A stretch of 64,000 bases of DNA from Rhodocyclales bacterium (GTDB taxonomy: Bacteria > Pseudomonadota > Gammaproteobacteria > Burkholderiales > Rhodocyclaceae), in NCBI GenBank assembly GCA_016235025.1, contig JACRMV010000004.1, positions 1-64,000 of the forward strand, given 5' to 3'. The translations under genes and the position numbers were made by a program. Position 1 is the stretch's first letter. Each line of letters opens with the position of its first letter. The notes beneath the pieces were generated by a model, which was not told the origin of the DNA, searched no databases, and saw only the letters and a program-made list of their open reading frames with translations. This document shows positions 1-8,294 of this stretch, piece after piece.

Positions 1-103
1 ACAGTACGGCACGCAGGTTTTTTTCAATGTCGCCCACGGGCGTCGACGCCATCACCGAGGCAACGCGGGCAGACATTTCCTCGAAAAGTTTTGAATTGAT
101 CAT
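1..103 (-). CDS. ubiK: UbiK-type ubiquinone biosynthesis accessory factor (partial)
   Basis: Only the first 34 codons lie in the window; the gene runs off the left edge. The N-terminus (MINSKLFEEMSARV, then a stretch ending in GDIEKNLRAVL) matches the YqiC/BMFP family: a short amphipathic helix, a Pro-Gly-like break and the DIEKN segment. Known members are about 80-100 residues long, trimeric, and assist the soluble ubiquinone-synthesis complex. The ATG at 101-103 is followed by in-frame family sequence. It is divergent from the TorF-glnK-amtB operon. Only the N-terminal third is visible, so the family call is good but completeness is unknown. Confidence 0.75.
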   Translation of the reverse strand, partial: MINSKLFEEMSARVASVMASTPVGDIEKNLRAVL

Positions 104-198
104 GATCGGATTCCTGGCTGGAAATTGAGTCTAGCACAGGGTTTGGGACAGGATTCAAGGTGTTTCAGGAGGCCCTGCCCAAGGAAACTCACGCAAGC

Positions 199-215
199 CG
201 CACCAACCAGGTGCA
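199..215. promoter_or_regulatory. NtrC (NRI) binding site
   Basis: CGCACCAACCAGGTGCA is a dyad that fits the NtrC consensus (TGCACCA, three A/T bases, TGGTGCA), with both half-sites GCACC and GGTGC intact. It lies about 95 bp upstream of the sigma-54 element, a usual enhancer distance. The porin-glnK-amtB operon downstream is a classic NtrC target, which supports the call. Confidence 0.75.
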
Positions 216-309
216 GTTTGCGCGCGATGCAAACCATTTGAGTGCATAAAATCTTTTACTGCACCGTAAAAGTCACATTACCTATTGATGTTCAAGGAGT
301 TTTCAGAGC

Positions 310-325
310 TGGCATGGTCTTCGCA
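310..325 (+). promoter_or_regulatory. Sigma-54 promoter of the porin-glnK-amtB operon
   Basis: TGGCATGGTCTTCGCA carries the -24 GG and -12 GC exactly 10 bases apart, as sigma-54 requires. It deviates from the consensus mainly in TTGC becoming TCGC. It sits 50 bp before the porin start and downstream of a strong NtrC site, so nitrogen-limitation control is the natural inference. Confidence 0.7.
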
Positions 326-374
326 TAGATAAGCCTGTTTTTAATCCCTTTTTAATCCCTCAAGGAGAATCAGC

Positions 375-1232
375 ATGAAGAAGACCCTGATCGCCGCCGC
401 CGTTAGCGGTATTTTTTCGTTTCCCGCCCTGACATTCGCTGCCGATGTCGAACCGGCCAGTCCGCATACCCTCACCGGCAACCTGACGCTGACCACCGAC
501 TACCGCTTCCGCGGCATTTCCCAGACCTTCGAAAAACCCGCGATCCAGGGCGGCATTGACTATTCCCACGCCAGTGGCTTCTACCTAGGCAACTGGAATT
601 CCAATGTCAATTCAGGTGCAGGCTTCCCCGACGGTAACCTTGAAATGGACTTCTACGGCGGTTACAAAACCAGCTTGGGTGATGTCGGTCTTGATATTGG
701 CGGCATTTTTTATTACTACCCGGGTTCCGAGGCGCGCGGTTTGGGGCTTGGCGCCGAATCAGGTGCCGTATCAAACAAAGAAATTTATATTGGCGCGACA
801 TGGAAATTCCTCTCCGTGAAGTACTACCACTCGGTAGACGATTATTTTTCGCTACGCGGCGTAGACTCCACCGGGGCTGCGACCGGACAAGACACTAAAG
901 GTTCGAACTACCTGGATATTGGCGCGAGCTATGACCTCGGCAATGGGTGGGGAATTAACGGGCATGTCGGCCACTTGAATTTCAAGAACGTCCATAACGG
1001 TGACTACACCGACTGGAAGCTTGGCGTGACCAAGGACGTCAATGGCTGGGTCTTCGCTGCGGCATACATTGGTACCGATGCGAAAGGCCAGTGCACTGGC
1101 GCAACAAGCTACCAGCCCTACTGCTTCACGAACTCCAATTCAGATAACGGGGCAGGCGGGATTAACTTTGGCACGAAAGCCAAGGATGCCGGTGACGATA
1201 CCGTTGTTATCTCTGTAACCAAGGCGTTCTGA
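375..1232 (+). CDS. TorF-family putative outer-membrane porin
   Basis: The 285-residue precursor has a clear Sec signal peptide ending near TFAAD (residues 18-24), then a protein rich in alternating Gly/aromatic beta-strand pattern that ends in a C-terminal Phe typical of outer-membrane beta-barrels (VTKAF). The opening of the mature part (LTGNLTLTTDYRFRGISQT) is the signature of the TIGR02001/TorF family. The RBS AAGGAG precedes the ATG. It is the first gene of a unit with glnK and amtB behind a sigma-54/NtrC promoter, which suggests a role in passing ammonium or another nitrogen source across the outer membrane. The family's substrate is not established. Confidence 0.85.
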   Translation: MKKTLIAAAVSGIFSFPALTFAADVEPASPHTLTGNLTLTTDYRFRGISQTFEKPAIQGGIDYSHASGFYLGNWNSNVNSGAGFPDGNLEMDFYGGYKTSLGDVGLDIGGIFYYYPGSEARGLGLGAESGAVSNKEIYIGATWKFLSVKYYHSVDDYFSLRGVDSTGAATGQDTKGSNYLDIGASYDLGNGWGINGHVGHLNFKNVHNGDYTDWKLGVTKDVNGWVFAAAYIGTDAKGQCTGATSYQPYCFTNSNSDNGAGGINFGTKAKDAGDDTVVISVTKAF

Positions 1233-1303
1233 GCAAGGCTGTTTGAATAAATAGCGGCGACGGGATATTTCAGGAACCACCAACCCGCCCCGCAACTCAC
1301 TAA

Positions 1304-1654
<351 letters not shown>

Positions 1655-1665
1655 GGGAGAACCTC

Positions 1666-3180
1666 ATGAAACAACTATTCGTCATGCTTCTCGTCGCCTG
1701 TACGCTGGGGCTTGCCAGCGGCGCCCAGGCCGAAGACGCACCGGCTACTGCGTCGGCCGCAACGGCGACCCCGGCAGCGGCAGACAAGGCCGCCCCGGCG
1801 GCCGCTGCCGCGCCGGCTGCAGAGACCGCAGCACCCGCAGCGGCTCCAGCGCCTGCCCCCAACAAGGGCGACACCGCCTGGATGCTGGTATCGACGGCCC
1901 TCGTGCTGTTAATGTCGATTCCCGGCCTGGCATTGTTCTATGGCGGTCTGGTACGCAGCAAGAACATGCTCTCGGTGTTGATGCAGGTGTTTGTGGTGTT
2001 CTCGCTGATTACTGTGCTCTGGTGCGTCTATGGCTACAGCCTGGCATTCACTGAAGGCAATGCCTTCATCGGCGGATTCGACCGACTGTTCCTCAATGGC
2101 GTGTTTGACGCGGCAACCGGGACATTCGCCCTGGCCGCCACGTTCAGCAAGGCCACGCCGATGTACGAACTGGTCTTCGTCGCCTTCCAGGCCACCTTCG
2201 CCGCCATCACGGTCTGCCTGATCTTCGGCTCGCTGGCGGAGCGCATCAGGTTTTCCGCGCTGCTGGTGTTCTCGGTGATCTGGTTTACCATCAGCTACCT
2301 GCCGGTGGCCCACATGGTCTGGTTCTGGGCCGGCCCGGATGCGTACTCCGCCGCCGATCTGGTCGATGCCACCAACGCCAAGGCCGGCCTGCTCTGGCAA
2401 TGGGGCGCGCTGGATTTCGCAGGCGGCACGGTGGTGCATATCAACGCCGGCGTCGCCGGCCTGGTCGGTGCCTTCATGCTCGGCAAGCGGATCGGCCTGG
2501 GTAAGGAATCCATGTCCCCGCACAGCCTGACAATGACCATGATCGGCGCTTCGCTGCTGTGGTTTGGCTGGTTCGGCTTCAACGCCGGTTCCGCTCTGGA
2601 AGCCAACGGCTCCGCCGCACTGGCCTTCATGAACACCTACCTGGCCACGGCCTGCGCTGTGCTCACCTGGATGGCCGCGGAATGGATCATCAAGGGCAAA
2701 CCCTCGATGCTGGGCGCCGCTTCCGGCGCTGTGGCCGGCCTGGTGGCGATCACCCCGGCCGCAGGGAACGTCGGCATCATCGGCGCCCTTGTCATCGGAC
2801 TACTGGCCGGCCCGCTCTGCTTCTGGGGCGTCACCGGACTGAAGAAGATGATCGGCGCGGACGATGCGCTCGACGTGTTCGGCGTGCATGCGCTGGGCGG
2901 CATCTTCGGCGCCCTGATGACCGGCGTCTTCAACTCGCCCAACCTGGGCGGCCCCGGCTTCTACAACAACTGGTTCGAGATGAAACCCGGCTACGGCGCC
3001 ATTCTCGATCAGCTGATCGTTCAGGCCAAGGCTGTCGGTCTCACCGTCGTCTGGACTACGGTAGCGGCATTCATCGCCTTCAAGATCGCTGACCTGTTTG
3101 TCGGGCTGCGCGTGCCGGAAGACGAGGAGCGCGAAGGCCTGGACATCACCTCCCACGGCGAGTCGGCGTACCACAACTGA
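1666..3180 (+). CDS. amtB: Ammonium transporter AmtB
   Basis: 504 residues: an N-terminal signal peptide (to about residue 23, SGAQAED), a low-complexity Ala/Pro linker (about 24-65), then the eleven-helix Amt domain. The pore twin histidines are visible in GTVVHINAGVAG and DVFGVHALGGIFG. The C-terminal tail ends GLDITSHGESAYHN, the conserved GlnK-contacting tail. It moves ammonium across the inner membrane. The long Ala/Pro linker is common in betaproteobacterial AmtB. It is cotranscribed with glnK, and two stem-loops follow the stop. Confidence 0.95.
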   Translation: MKQLFVMLLVACTLGLASGAQAEDAPATASAATATPAAADKAAPAAAAAPAAETAAPAAAPAPAPNKGDTAWMLVSTALVLLMSIPGLALFYGGLVRSKNMLSVLMQVFVVFSLITVLWCVYGYSLAFTEGNAFIGGFDRLFLNGVFDAATGTFALAATFSKATPMYELVFVAFQATFAAITVCLIFGSLAERIRFSALLVFSVIWFTISYLPVAHMVWFWAGPDAYSAADLVDATNAKAGLLWQWGALDFAGGTVVHINAGVAGLVGAFMLGKRIGLGKESMSPHSLTMTMIGASLLWFGWFGFNAGSALEANGSAALAFMNTYLATACAVLTWMAAEWIIKGKPSMLGAASGAVAGLVAITPAAGNVGIIGALVIGLLAGPLCFWGVTGLKKMIGADDALDVFGVHALGGIFGALMTGVFNSPNLGGPGFYNNWFEMKPGYGAILDQLIVQAKAVGLTVVWTTVAAFIAFKIADLFVGLRVPEDEEREGLDITSHGESAYHN

Positions 3181-3189
3181 CCGCTCTGA

Positions 3190-3272
3190 TCTCCCTGCCT
3201 GCAGCAGGCAGGGAGACCTTCCCCGATTTTCTTTTCATGGTTTATGGGCGCCCGCAACGGCGCCCATTTTTT
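3190..3272 (+). terminator. Tandem stem-loops ending the glnK-amtB operon
   Basis: The first hairpin has 12-bp arms, 3190-3201 and 3205-3216 (TCTCCCTGCCTG and its complement), with a CAG loop. The second has arms TGGGCGCC (3245-3252) and GGCGCCCA (3259-3266) followed directly by six T (3267-3272), a textbook intrinsic terminator for the plus strand. The convergent peroxiredoxin gene ends at 3275. Confidence 0.85.
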
Positions 3273-3274
3273 GC

Positions 3275-3808
3275 TCAACGACGACGGGTCAGTTGCCGCA
3301 GATCATCCACGATTTCTTTGGAATGGCGCGACGTCTCGACCTGCAAGTAGGTCTTGGCAAGCTTGCCCTCGGGATCGACAAGAAAAGTATAGCGCCGCGC
3401 AAACCTGACCACCCACCAGTCTGACAATGCGCCATAGCGGCGGGCGACCGCCGCATTGGAGTCGCTCAGCAGCGGGAAAGGCAAATGGTACTTCGCGGCG
3501 AAGGCCTGATGTGACGCCGTGTCATCGACACTCACGCCGACCACCTGCGCGCCCAGTTCGGTCAGCGCTTGCAAGTCGTCGCGAAATGCGCAGGCTTCCT
3601 GTGTGCAGCCGGGCGTATCGTCTTTCGGATAAAAGTACAGCACCACCCAGTGGCCGCGCTGGGCATCGAGCCGCCACAGTTTTCCATTCTGGTCCGGCAG
3701 CGCAAAAGTCGGCGCTGGCGTACCGGCGAGCGGAACCTCGGCCGCAGCCTGTGACAACCAGAGACAGGTAAAACCGGCGATGAGAGCCTTGGCGGTAATG
3801 GAAGGCAT
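3275..3808 (-). CDS. Exported BCP-type peroxiredoxin
   Basis: 177 residues. An N-terminal hydrophobic stretch (residues 8-22, ending AAAE) looks like a signal peptide, so the protein is probably periplasmic. The AhpC/TSA core carries the peroxidatic Cys68 in [12 protein letters not shown], with Cys73 five residues on as the likely resolving Cys of the atypical 2-Cys BCP class. It would reduce hydroperoxides using thioredoxin-like partners. The segment AGTPAPTFA (29-37) is encoded by a copy of the dispersed 25-bp repeat. Divergent from algH, with starts about 70 bp apart. Confidence 0.85.
   Translation of the reverse strand: MPSITAKALIAGFTCLWLSQAAAEVPLAGTPAPTFALPDQNGKLWRLDAQRGHWVVLYFYPKDDTPGCTQEACAFRDDLQALTELGAQVVGVSVDDTASHQAFAAKYHLPFPLLSDSNAAVARRYGALSDWWVVRFARRYTFLVDPEGKLAKTYLQVETSRHSKEIVDDLRQLTRRR
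3704..3728 (+). repeat. Dispersed 25-bp element, copy 1
   Basis: Close match to the element whose core is GTCGGCGCTGGTGATACGG; inside the peroxiredoxin gene, read there as AGTPAPTF. Confidence 0.6.
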
Positions 3809-3878
3809 GGCAGAAATTGAAACCGGAAATTTTGAACTACAGCGAAACAGTGTGACAGATTACAATAGCGTCACGTCC

Positions 3879-4451
3879 ATGGAAATCACCTGTCTCGCCA
3901 ATCACTTCCTCATCGCCATGCCCGCCATGGCCGATCCGAATTTTTCCCGAACGCTGACTTACATTTGCGAGCATAACGTCGATGGCGCGCTGGGCATCGT
4001 CGTCAATCGCCCCCTGGACATGAGCTTGACCGAGCTCTTCAACCGCGTCGGCATCCCGCTGGAAGAAGGCGAACCGAAACGGCGCTTCGGCGGCCTGCCG
4101 GTACATTCCGGCGGCCCGGTGCAGACCGATCGCGGCTTCGTCCTGAATCGTTCAACAACCCAGTGGCAATCTTCGCTGCGGGTGACGGATGAAATCGCGC
4201 TCGCCAGTTCGCGCGACATTTTGCAATCCATGGGTAGCACCGGCGAACCCGGCGAGGTGCTGGTGACGCTGGGTTATGCCGGCTGGGCCGCGGGTCAGCT
4301 GGAGTGGGAACTGGCGCAAAATGCATGGCTCACGGTCGAAGCCGATCCGCGCATCCTTTTCGAACTCCCGGTGGAAGAACGACTGGCGGCCGCGCTGCAG
4401 CAACTCGGCGTGAATTTTGCCAATCTCTCCGGGGTCGCCGGCCATGCCTGA
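3879..4451 (+). CDS. yqgE: YqgE/AlgH family protein
   Basis: 190 residues from the ATG at 3879. Upstream in-frame codons lack family similarity, and [20 protein letters not shown] is the typical N-terminus. The conserved [12 protein letters not shown] and [12 protein letters not shown] segments of the family are present. The molecular function is unproven; AlgH was first linked to alginate regulation, and the fold binds no obvious ligand. It overlaps ruvX by 8 bp, and yqgE-ruvX-pyrR-pyrB-pyrX is a conserved betaproteobacterial order, so it is probably the first gene of this operon. Confidence 0.9.
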   Translation: MEITCLANHFLIAMPAMADPNFSRTLTYICEHNVDGALGIVVNRPLDMSLTELFNRVGIPLEEGEPKRRFGGLPVHSGGPVQTDRGFVLNRSTTQWQSSLRVTDEIALASSRDILQSMGSTGEPGEVLVTLGYAGWAAGQLEWELAQNAWLTVEADPRILFELPVEERLAAALQQLGVNFANLSGVAGHA

Positions 4452-4917
4452 CGAGACCTTGCTGGCTTTCGATTTCGGCATCAAGCGCATCGGTGTCGCC
4501 CTGGGCGCGACACGGCTCGGTCAGGCACGGGCGCTGGCCTGCATCGATGCCGAAGCCAACGACACCCGCTTCGCGGCCATCGGCAAGCTGATCGCCGAAT
4601 GGCAACCGACGCGCCTCCTGGTCGGCCGGCCGCTCAATGACGATGGCACACCGCACGAAATGACCGCGCGCTGCGAACGCTTCGCCAACCAATTGCGTGG
4701 ACGGTTTCAGTTGCCGGTAGAAGAAATCGACGAGCGATTCAGCTCGGTCGAGGCGGAATCGGCGCTGCGCCAGCACCGACTTTCCTGGCAGGAGCGCAAG
4801 GAGCGGATCGACGCCGAAGCCGCCCGCATCCTTCTGCAAAGCTGGTTCGACAGCCGGACAACCCACGCGATAACGCACGCGACGACCATCGAGAAGGCCA
4901 CCCATGCCGCTGCCTGA
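4444..4917 (+). CDS. ruvX: RuvX (YqgF) Holliday-junction resolvase / pre-16S rRNA nuclease
   Basis: 157 residues from the ATG inside the end of yqgE. RNase H-like fold with catalytic acidic motifs: [13 protein letters not shown] near the start, [12 protein letters not shown] in the middle and [16 protein letters not shown] at the end. YqgF proteins process the 5' end of 16S rRNA and resemble RuvC. It overlaps pyrR by 14 bp, implying translational coupling. Confidence 0.92.
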   Translation: MPDETLLAFDFGIKRIGVALGATRLGQARALACIDAEANDTRFAAIGKLIAEWQPTRLLVGRPLNDDGTPHEMTARCERFANQLRGRFQLPVEEIDERFSSVEAESALRQHRLSWQERKERIDAEAARILLQSWFDSRTTHAITHATTIEKATHAAA

Positions 4918-5398
4918 CGCCGAAGCACTTTGCTCCGCACTCGCCGACCTGATCCGGCCGCAAGTCACTGCCGCCACGGCGCTGATCGGGATTCATACCG
5001 GCGGCGTCTGGATCGCCGAACGCCTGCAGGCCGCGCTCGGGCTTGCCCAGCCGCCGGGCGCACTGGATGTCTCCTTCTACCGCGACGACTACAACCAGCG
5101 CGGCTTGCACGCCAGCGCGAAGAAATCGCACATCCCTTTCGACGTCGAAGGCGCGCACATCATCATCGTCGATGACGTGCTCTATACCGGCCGCACCATC
5201 CGCGCCGCGATGAACGAGATTTTCGACTACGGCCGTCCGGCGCGAATCGACCTCGCCGTGTTGACCGACCGCGGCGGCCGCGAACTGCCGATTGCCCCCA
5301 CCTTCTGCCCGCACACCCTGAGCCTGTCCGCCAGCCAGATGCTGGCGCTGGAGCAGACGAATGCGGGCAAGCTGGTTTTCCGGGTGACCGAGAAATGA
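4904..5398 (+). CDS. pyrR: PyrR, uracil phosphoribosyltransferase / pyr regulator
   Basis: 164 residues with the PRPP-binding loop HIIIVDDVLYTGRTIRAA (85-102) and the dimer/RNA-face region around SFYRDDYNQRGLHAS (57-71). Type I phosphoribosyltransferase; in Gram-positive bacteria PyrR binds pyr mRNA, while in betaproteobacteria the regulatory role is less clear. It normally abuts pyrB. Here a nuclease gene sits between them, and the short direct repeat GCTGGGTAC lies just after the stop codon. Confidence 0.92.
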   Translation: MPLPDAEALCSALADLIRPQVTAATALIGIHTGGVWIAERLQAALGLAQPPGALDVSFYRDDYNQRGLHASAKKSHIPFDVEGAHIIIVDDVLYTGRTIRAAMNEIFDYGRPARIDLAVLTDRGGRELPIAPTFCPHTLSLSASQMLALEQTNAGKLVFRVTEK

Positions 5399-5400
5399 AG

Positions 5401-5409
5401 GCTGGGTAC
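5401..5409 (+). repeat. 9-bp direct repeat, left copy
   Basis: GCTGGGTAC, 2 bp after the pyrR stop. The partner copy is at 6342-6350, just before pyrB. The two enclose the GIY-YIG gene and may mark its insertion, but 9 bp is short. Confidence 0.35.
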
Positions 5410-5437
5410 ATGGCGCACACTTCATGCTAGCTTCGTC

Positions 5438-6286
5438 ATGACGTCTGCAACCATCAAACTCTTTCTCCTGCAGGGCGACGCAAAGCGCCTGCGAGTCGGT
5501 GAAGTCTCCAACTGGACTGGAAAAGCACTTGCTGCGCCACGAACCGAACTGGATGACTTGCTCCTTCGTGAGGAAACCGGAAGTGCCGGCATCTACTTTC
5601 TGTTCGGCGCCGACCCGGAAAGTGGCGATGCCTTGGCCTACATCGGGGAAGCTGAAGTCATCCGGGATCGCATCAAGCAACACAAAGCCAAAGATTTCTG
5701 GAATGCCGTTGTCGTTTTTGTAAGCAAGGACGAGAATCTGACCAAAGCGCACATTCGTTACCTTGAGACCCGGCTTCTGCAGGAGGCAAAACAGACCGGT
5801 CGGTATCGCCTTGAGAACGCAAATACCAGCAACCCGAAGCTTCCCGAGTCTGATCGTGAAGACATGGAGGTTTTCCTGTCTCGCATCCGGCAGGTTCTGC
5901 CCGTACTGGGCTCTGATCTACTCACCCCAATCGCCGGATCGACCCGAAGCGCCAAGCCGCAAAAGGAACTCTTGTGCAAGAACAAGGGAGCCTCTGCCCG
6001 GGGCAAGCGCACGGAGGCTGGGTTCGTCGTCTATAAAGACTCCACCGCCGTTGCCGCCGAGCGACCATCTGCAGAAACGCGGCACCCCTACGTCGTTGCC
6101 CTTCGCCAGAAATTGATCCAGAACGAAACACTCGTCGAGAAAGACGGGTTCCTTATGTTTACCAAAGATGCAGAGTTTGATAGTCCAAGTGCAGCCGCCG
6201 CTGTCATCCATGGTGGAGGAGCCAATGGCCTCACCGCCTGGAAAGACGCCAGTGGAAAAACACTCAAAGAGCTTGAGGAAAACTAA
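5438..6286 (+). CDS. GIY-YIG nuclease domain protein with C-terminal DUF4357
   Basis: 282 residues. A GIY-YIG core is visible: GIY at 51-53, YIG at 68-70, the Arg in VIRDRI (74-79), the catalytic-type Glu in RYLETRLL (Glu110) and Asn-rich ENANTSN after it. The C-terminal 60 residues (FLMFTKDAEFDSPSAAAAVI..., ending TLKELEEN) resemble DUF4357. Architectures of this type are usually annotated as GIY-YIG nucleases of unknown role and are frequent in accessory DNA. It interrupts pyrR-pyrB, is richer in A/T than its neighbours and is bracketed by a 9-bp direct repeat. Nuclease activity is inferred; a defence or mobile-DNA role is possible. Confidence 0.8.
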   Translation: MTSATIKLFLLQGDAKRLRVGEVSNWTGKALAAPRTELDDLLLREETGSAGIYFLFGADPESGDALAYIGEAEVIRDRIKQHKAKDFWNAVVVFVSKDENLTKAHIRYLETRLLQEAKQTGRYRLENANTSNPKLPESDREDMEVFLSRIRQVLPVLGSDLLTPIAGSTRSAKPQKELLCKNKGASARGKRTEAGFVVYKDSTAVAAERPSAETRHPYVVALRQKLIQNETLVEKDGFLMFTKDAEFDSPSAAAAVIHGGGANGLTAWKDASGKTLKELEEN

Positions 6287-6341
6287 ATCCATGGGTACTC
6301 GCCAAGAGTCTTTGATGATCCTGAACATTCTCCTCAGCATC

Positions 6342-6350
6342 GCTGGGTAC
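6342..6350 (+). repeat. 9-bp direct repeat, right copy
   Basis: GCTGGGTAC, matching 5401-5409, located 21 bp before the pyrB start. Confidence 0.35.
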
Positions 6351-6370
6351 GTCGAGGACTGCTAACCAAT

Positions 6371-7330
6371 ATGCGTAACCCACAACTCAACGCCCACGGC
6401 GAACTCAATCATCTGCTCACCATCGAAGGCCTGCCGCGCGAGGTGCTGACCCGCATTCTCGATACCGCTACCCCTTTCACCGAAGTCGCCGAGCGCGAAG
6501 TGAAAAAGGTACCGCTGCTGCGTGGCAAGAGCGTGTTCAACCTGTTCTTCGAGAACTCGACGCGCACCCGCACCACCTTCGAGATCGCGGCCAAGCGGCT
6601 CTCGGCCGACGTCATCAACCTCAACATCAACACCTCGTCGGCGACCAAGGGCGAAAGCCTGCTCGACACCGTCGACAATCTCGCCGCAATGCAGGCCGAC
6701 ATGTTCGTCGTCCGCCATGCCTCCAGCGGCGCACCCCACCTGATCGCCCAACATCTGGCCGCGACCGGGCGCGAGCACATCCATGTCGTCAATGCCGGCG
6801 ACGGCCGCCATGCGCACCCGACGCAGGGTCTGCTCGACATGTACACGATTCGCCATTACAAACAGGATTTCTCCAACCTCACCGTCGCCATCGTCGGCGA
6901 TGTGCTGCATTCGCGCGTCGCCCGCAGCCAGATTCACGCCCTGACCACGCTGGGTGTGCCGGAAGTGCGCGTCGTCGCCCCCAAGACCCTGCTGCCGACC
7001 GGCATCGAACGCCTCGGCGTGCGCGTCTTCCACGACATCGGGGCCGGCCTGCGCGGAGCCGATGTGGTGATGACGCTGCGCTTGCAGAACGAACGCATGC
7101 AGGGCGCACTGCTGCCCAGCACCCAGGAATATTTCAAATCCTACGGACTCACCCCCGAGCGGCTGGCGCGTGCCAAATCCGACGCCATCGTCATGCATCC
7201 GGGGCCGATGAACCGCGGCGTCGAGATCGACTCCGCCGTCGCCGACGGCAGCCAGGCCGTGATCCTGCCGCAAGTCACCTTCGGCATCGCCGTGCGCATG
7301 GCGGTGATGGCGATGCTGGGAGGAGCATAA
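6371..7330 (+). CDS. pyrB: Aspartate carbamoyltransferase catalytic subunit
   Basis: 319 residues. The carbamoyl-phosphate motif [13 protein letters not shown] is present, as are the 80s-loop region [22 protein letters not shown], the aspartate-side motif [16 protein letters not shown] and [11 protein letters not shown]. It forms carbamoyl-aspartate in pyrimidine synthesis. No pyrI is near; as in Pseudomonas, the enzyme is expected to assemble with the inactive dihydroorotase encoded downstream (pyrX). The stop codon is followed after one base by the methyltransferase ATG, and its GGGAGGAG (7318-7325) now serves as RBS for that gene. Confidence 0.97.
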   Translation: MRNPQLNAHGELNHLLTIEGLPREVLTRILDTATPFTEVAEREVKKVPLLRGKSVFNLFFENSTRTRTTFEIAAKRLSADVINLNINTSSATKGESLLDTVDNLAAMQADMFVVRHASSGAPHLIAQHLAATGREHIHVVNAGDGRHAHPTQGLLDMYTIRHYKQDFSNLTVAIVGDVLHSRVARSQIHALTTLGVPEVRVVAPKTLLPTGIERLGVRVFHDIGAGLRGADVVMTLRLQNERMQGALLPSTQEYFKSYGLTPERLARAKSDAIVMHPGPMNRGVEIDSAVADGSQAVILPQVTFGIAVRMAVMAMLGGA

Positions 7331-7331
7331 G

Positions 7332-8294
7332 ATGAAAATGGATTTAGTCATGCCGGATTCGCGAATAGCAGAATCCTTTTTAATGGATGCCGACGCTGTT
7401 GTTTATCACGGAAATTGCAATGATCTGCTGCGTCAAATTCCGGACAAGACAGTCCAGCTCGTCGTTACTTCGCCGCCTTACAACATCGGCAAATCATATG
7501 AAAAACGATTGGACCTGGCTGACTACGTAAAACAACAGGCCGCAGTCATCGAAGAATGCGTCAGAACGCTTGCCGACACGGGAAGCATCTGCTGGCAGGT
7601 GGGAAATTATGTGGATGACGGCGCCATCATTCCCCTAGACTCGCTGTTGTACCCGGTTTTCCGCGATTGCGGTCTCGTCATGCGAAACCGCATCGTCTGG
7701 CACTTTGAACACGGGCTGCATTGTTCGCGCCGATTCTCTGGAAGATACGAAACAATCAGTTGGTACACCCGCCCAGCGAAAGAATTTGTCTTCAACCTCG
7801 ACCCCGTGCGGGTGCCGCAAAAATACCCCGGGAAGAAACATTTCAAAGGCCCCAAAGCCGGGCAGTTGTCTGGAAATCCTCTCGGCAAGAATCCTGGGGA
7901 TGTATGGGACATACCAAACGTCAAAAGCAATCACGTCGAGAAAACCGAACATCCCTGCCAGTTTCCCGTCGAACTGGTTGAACGTCTGGTGCTGTCTATG
8001 ACCCATCCTGGCGATTGGGTTGTTGATCCATTCTCCGGTGTCGGGACCTCGATCATAGCGGCTATCCGCCACGGCAGACGCGGCGCAGGCGCAGAAGTGG
8101 TCGCTCGCTATGCGGAACTTGCCAAGGAACGGGTTTCGGCCGCCATGACCGGTGCGCTACGGGTTCGGCCAATGGGAACTCAAAAATACGACCCTCAGGT
8201 AGCAGGCAATTCACTGACAATTTCGCCTTGGCAACCAGTCCAGAATGACATGCAATACAAATTGCTGGAGACAGAAGCAAGGTACGGAAAATGA
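7332..8294 (+). CDS. Type II DNA methyltransferase, beta-class, probably N4-cytosine (BstYI/BglII-type system)
   Basis: 320 residues. Catalytic motif IV is TSPPYN (46-51), where the Ser favours N4-cytosine over N6-adenine methylation. The AdoMet motif I, DPFSGVGTS (232-240), follows it, giving the motif IV then motif I order of the beta class. The middle (about 110-210) should be target recognition. The stop overlaps the start of a BstYI/BglII-like endonuclease by 4 bp (ATGA), forming a compact modification-restriction pair. The predicted target is of the GATC-centred RGATCY/AGATCT type, by association only. It is more A/T-rich than pyrB and lies between pyrB and pyrX, a sign of horizontal gain. 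Confidence 0.9.
   Translation: MKMDLVMPDSRIAESFLMDADAVVYHGNCNDLLRQIPDKTVQLVVTSPPYNIGKSYEKRLDLADYVKQQAAVIEECVRTLADTGSICWQVGNYVDDGAIIPLDSLLYPVFRDCGLVMRNRIVWHFEHGLHCSRRFSGRYETISWYTRPAKEFVFNLDPVRVPQKYPGKKHFKGPKAGQLSGNPLGKNPGDVWDIPNVKSNHVEKTEHPCQFPVELVERLVLSMTHPGDWVVDPFSGVGTSIIAAIRHGRRGAGAEVVARYAELAKERVSAAMTGALRVRPMGTQKYDPQVAGNSLTISPWQPVQNDMQYKLLETEARYGK

Noticed and set aside
229-249. Second NtrC-like dyad (TGCA...TGCA) near the porin
   Set aside because: Half-sites are 19 bases end to end and lack the GCACC/GGTGC cores.
6291-6365. Small plus-strand reading frame of 24 codons before pyrB
   Set aside because: No RBS and no similarity; it lies in the gap between the GIY-YIG gene and pyrB and overlaps the repeat copy.
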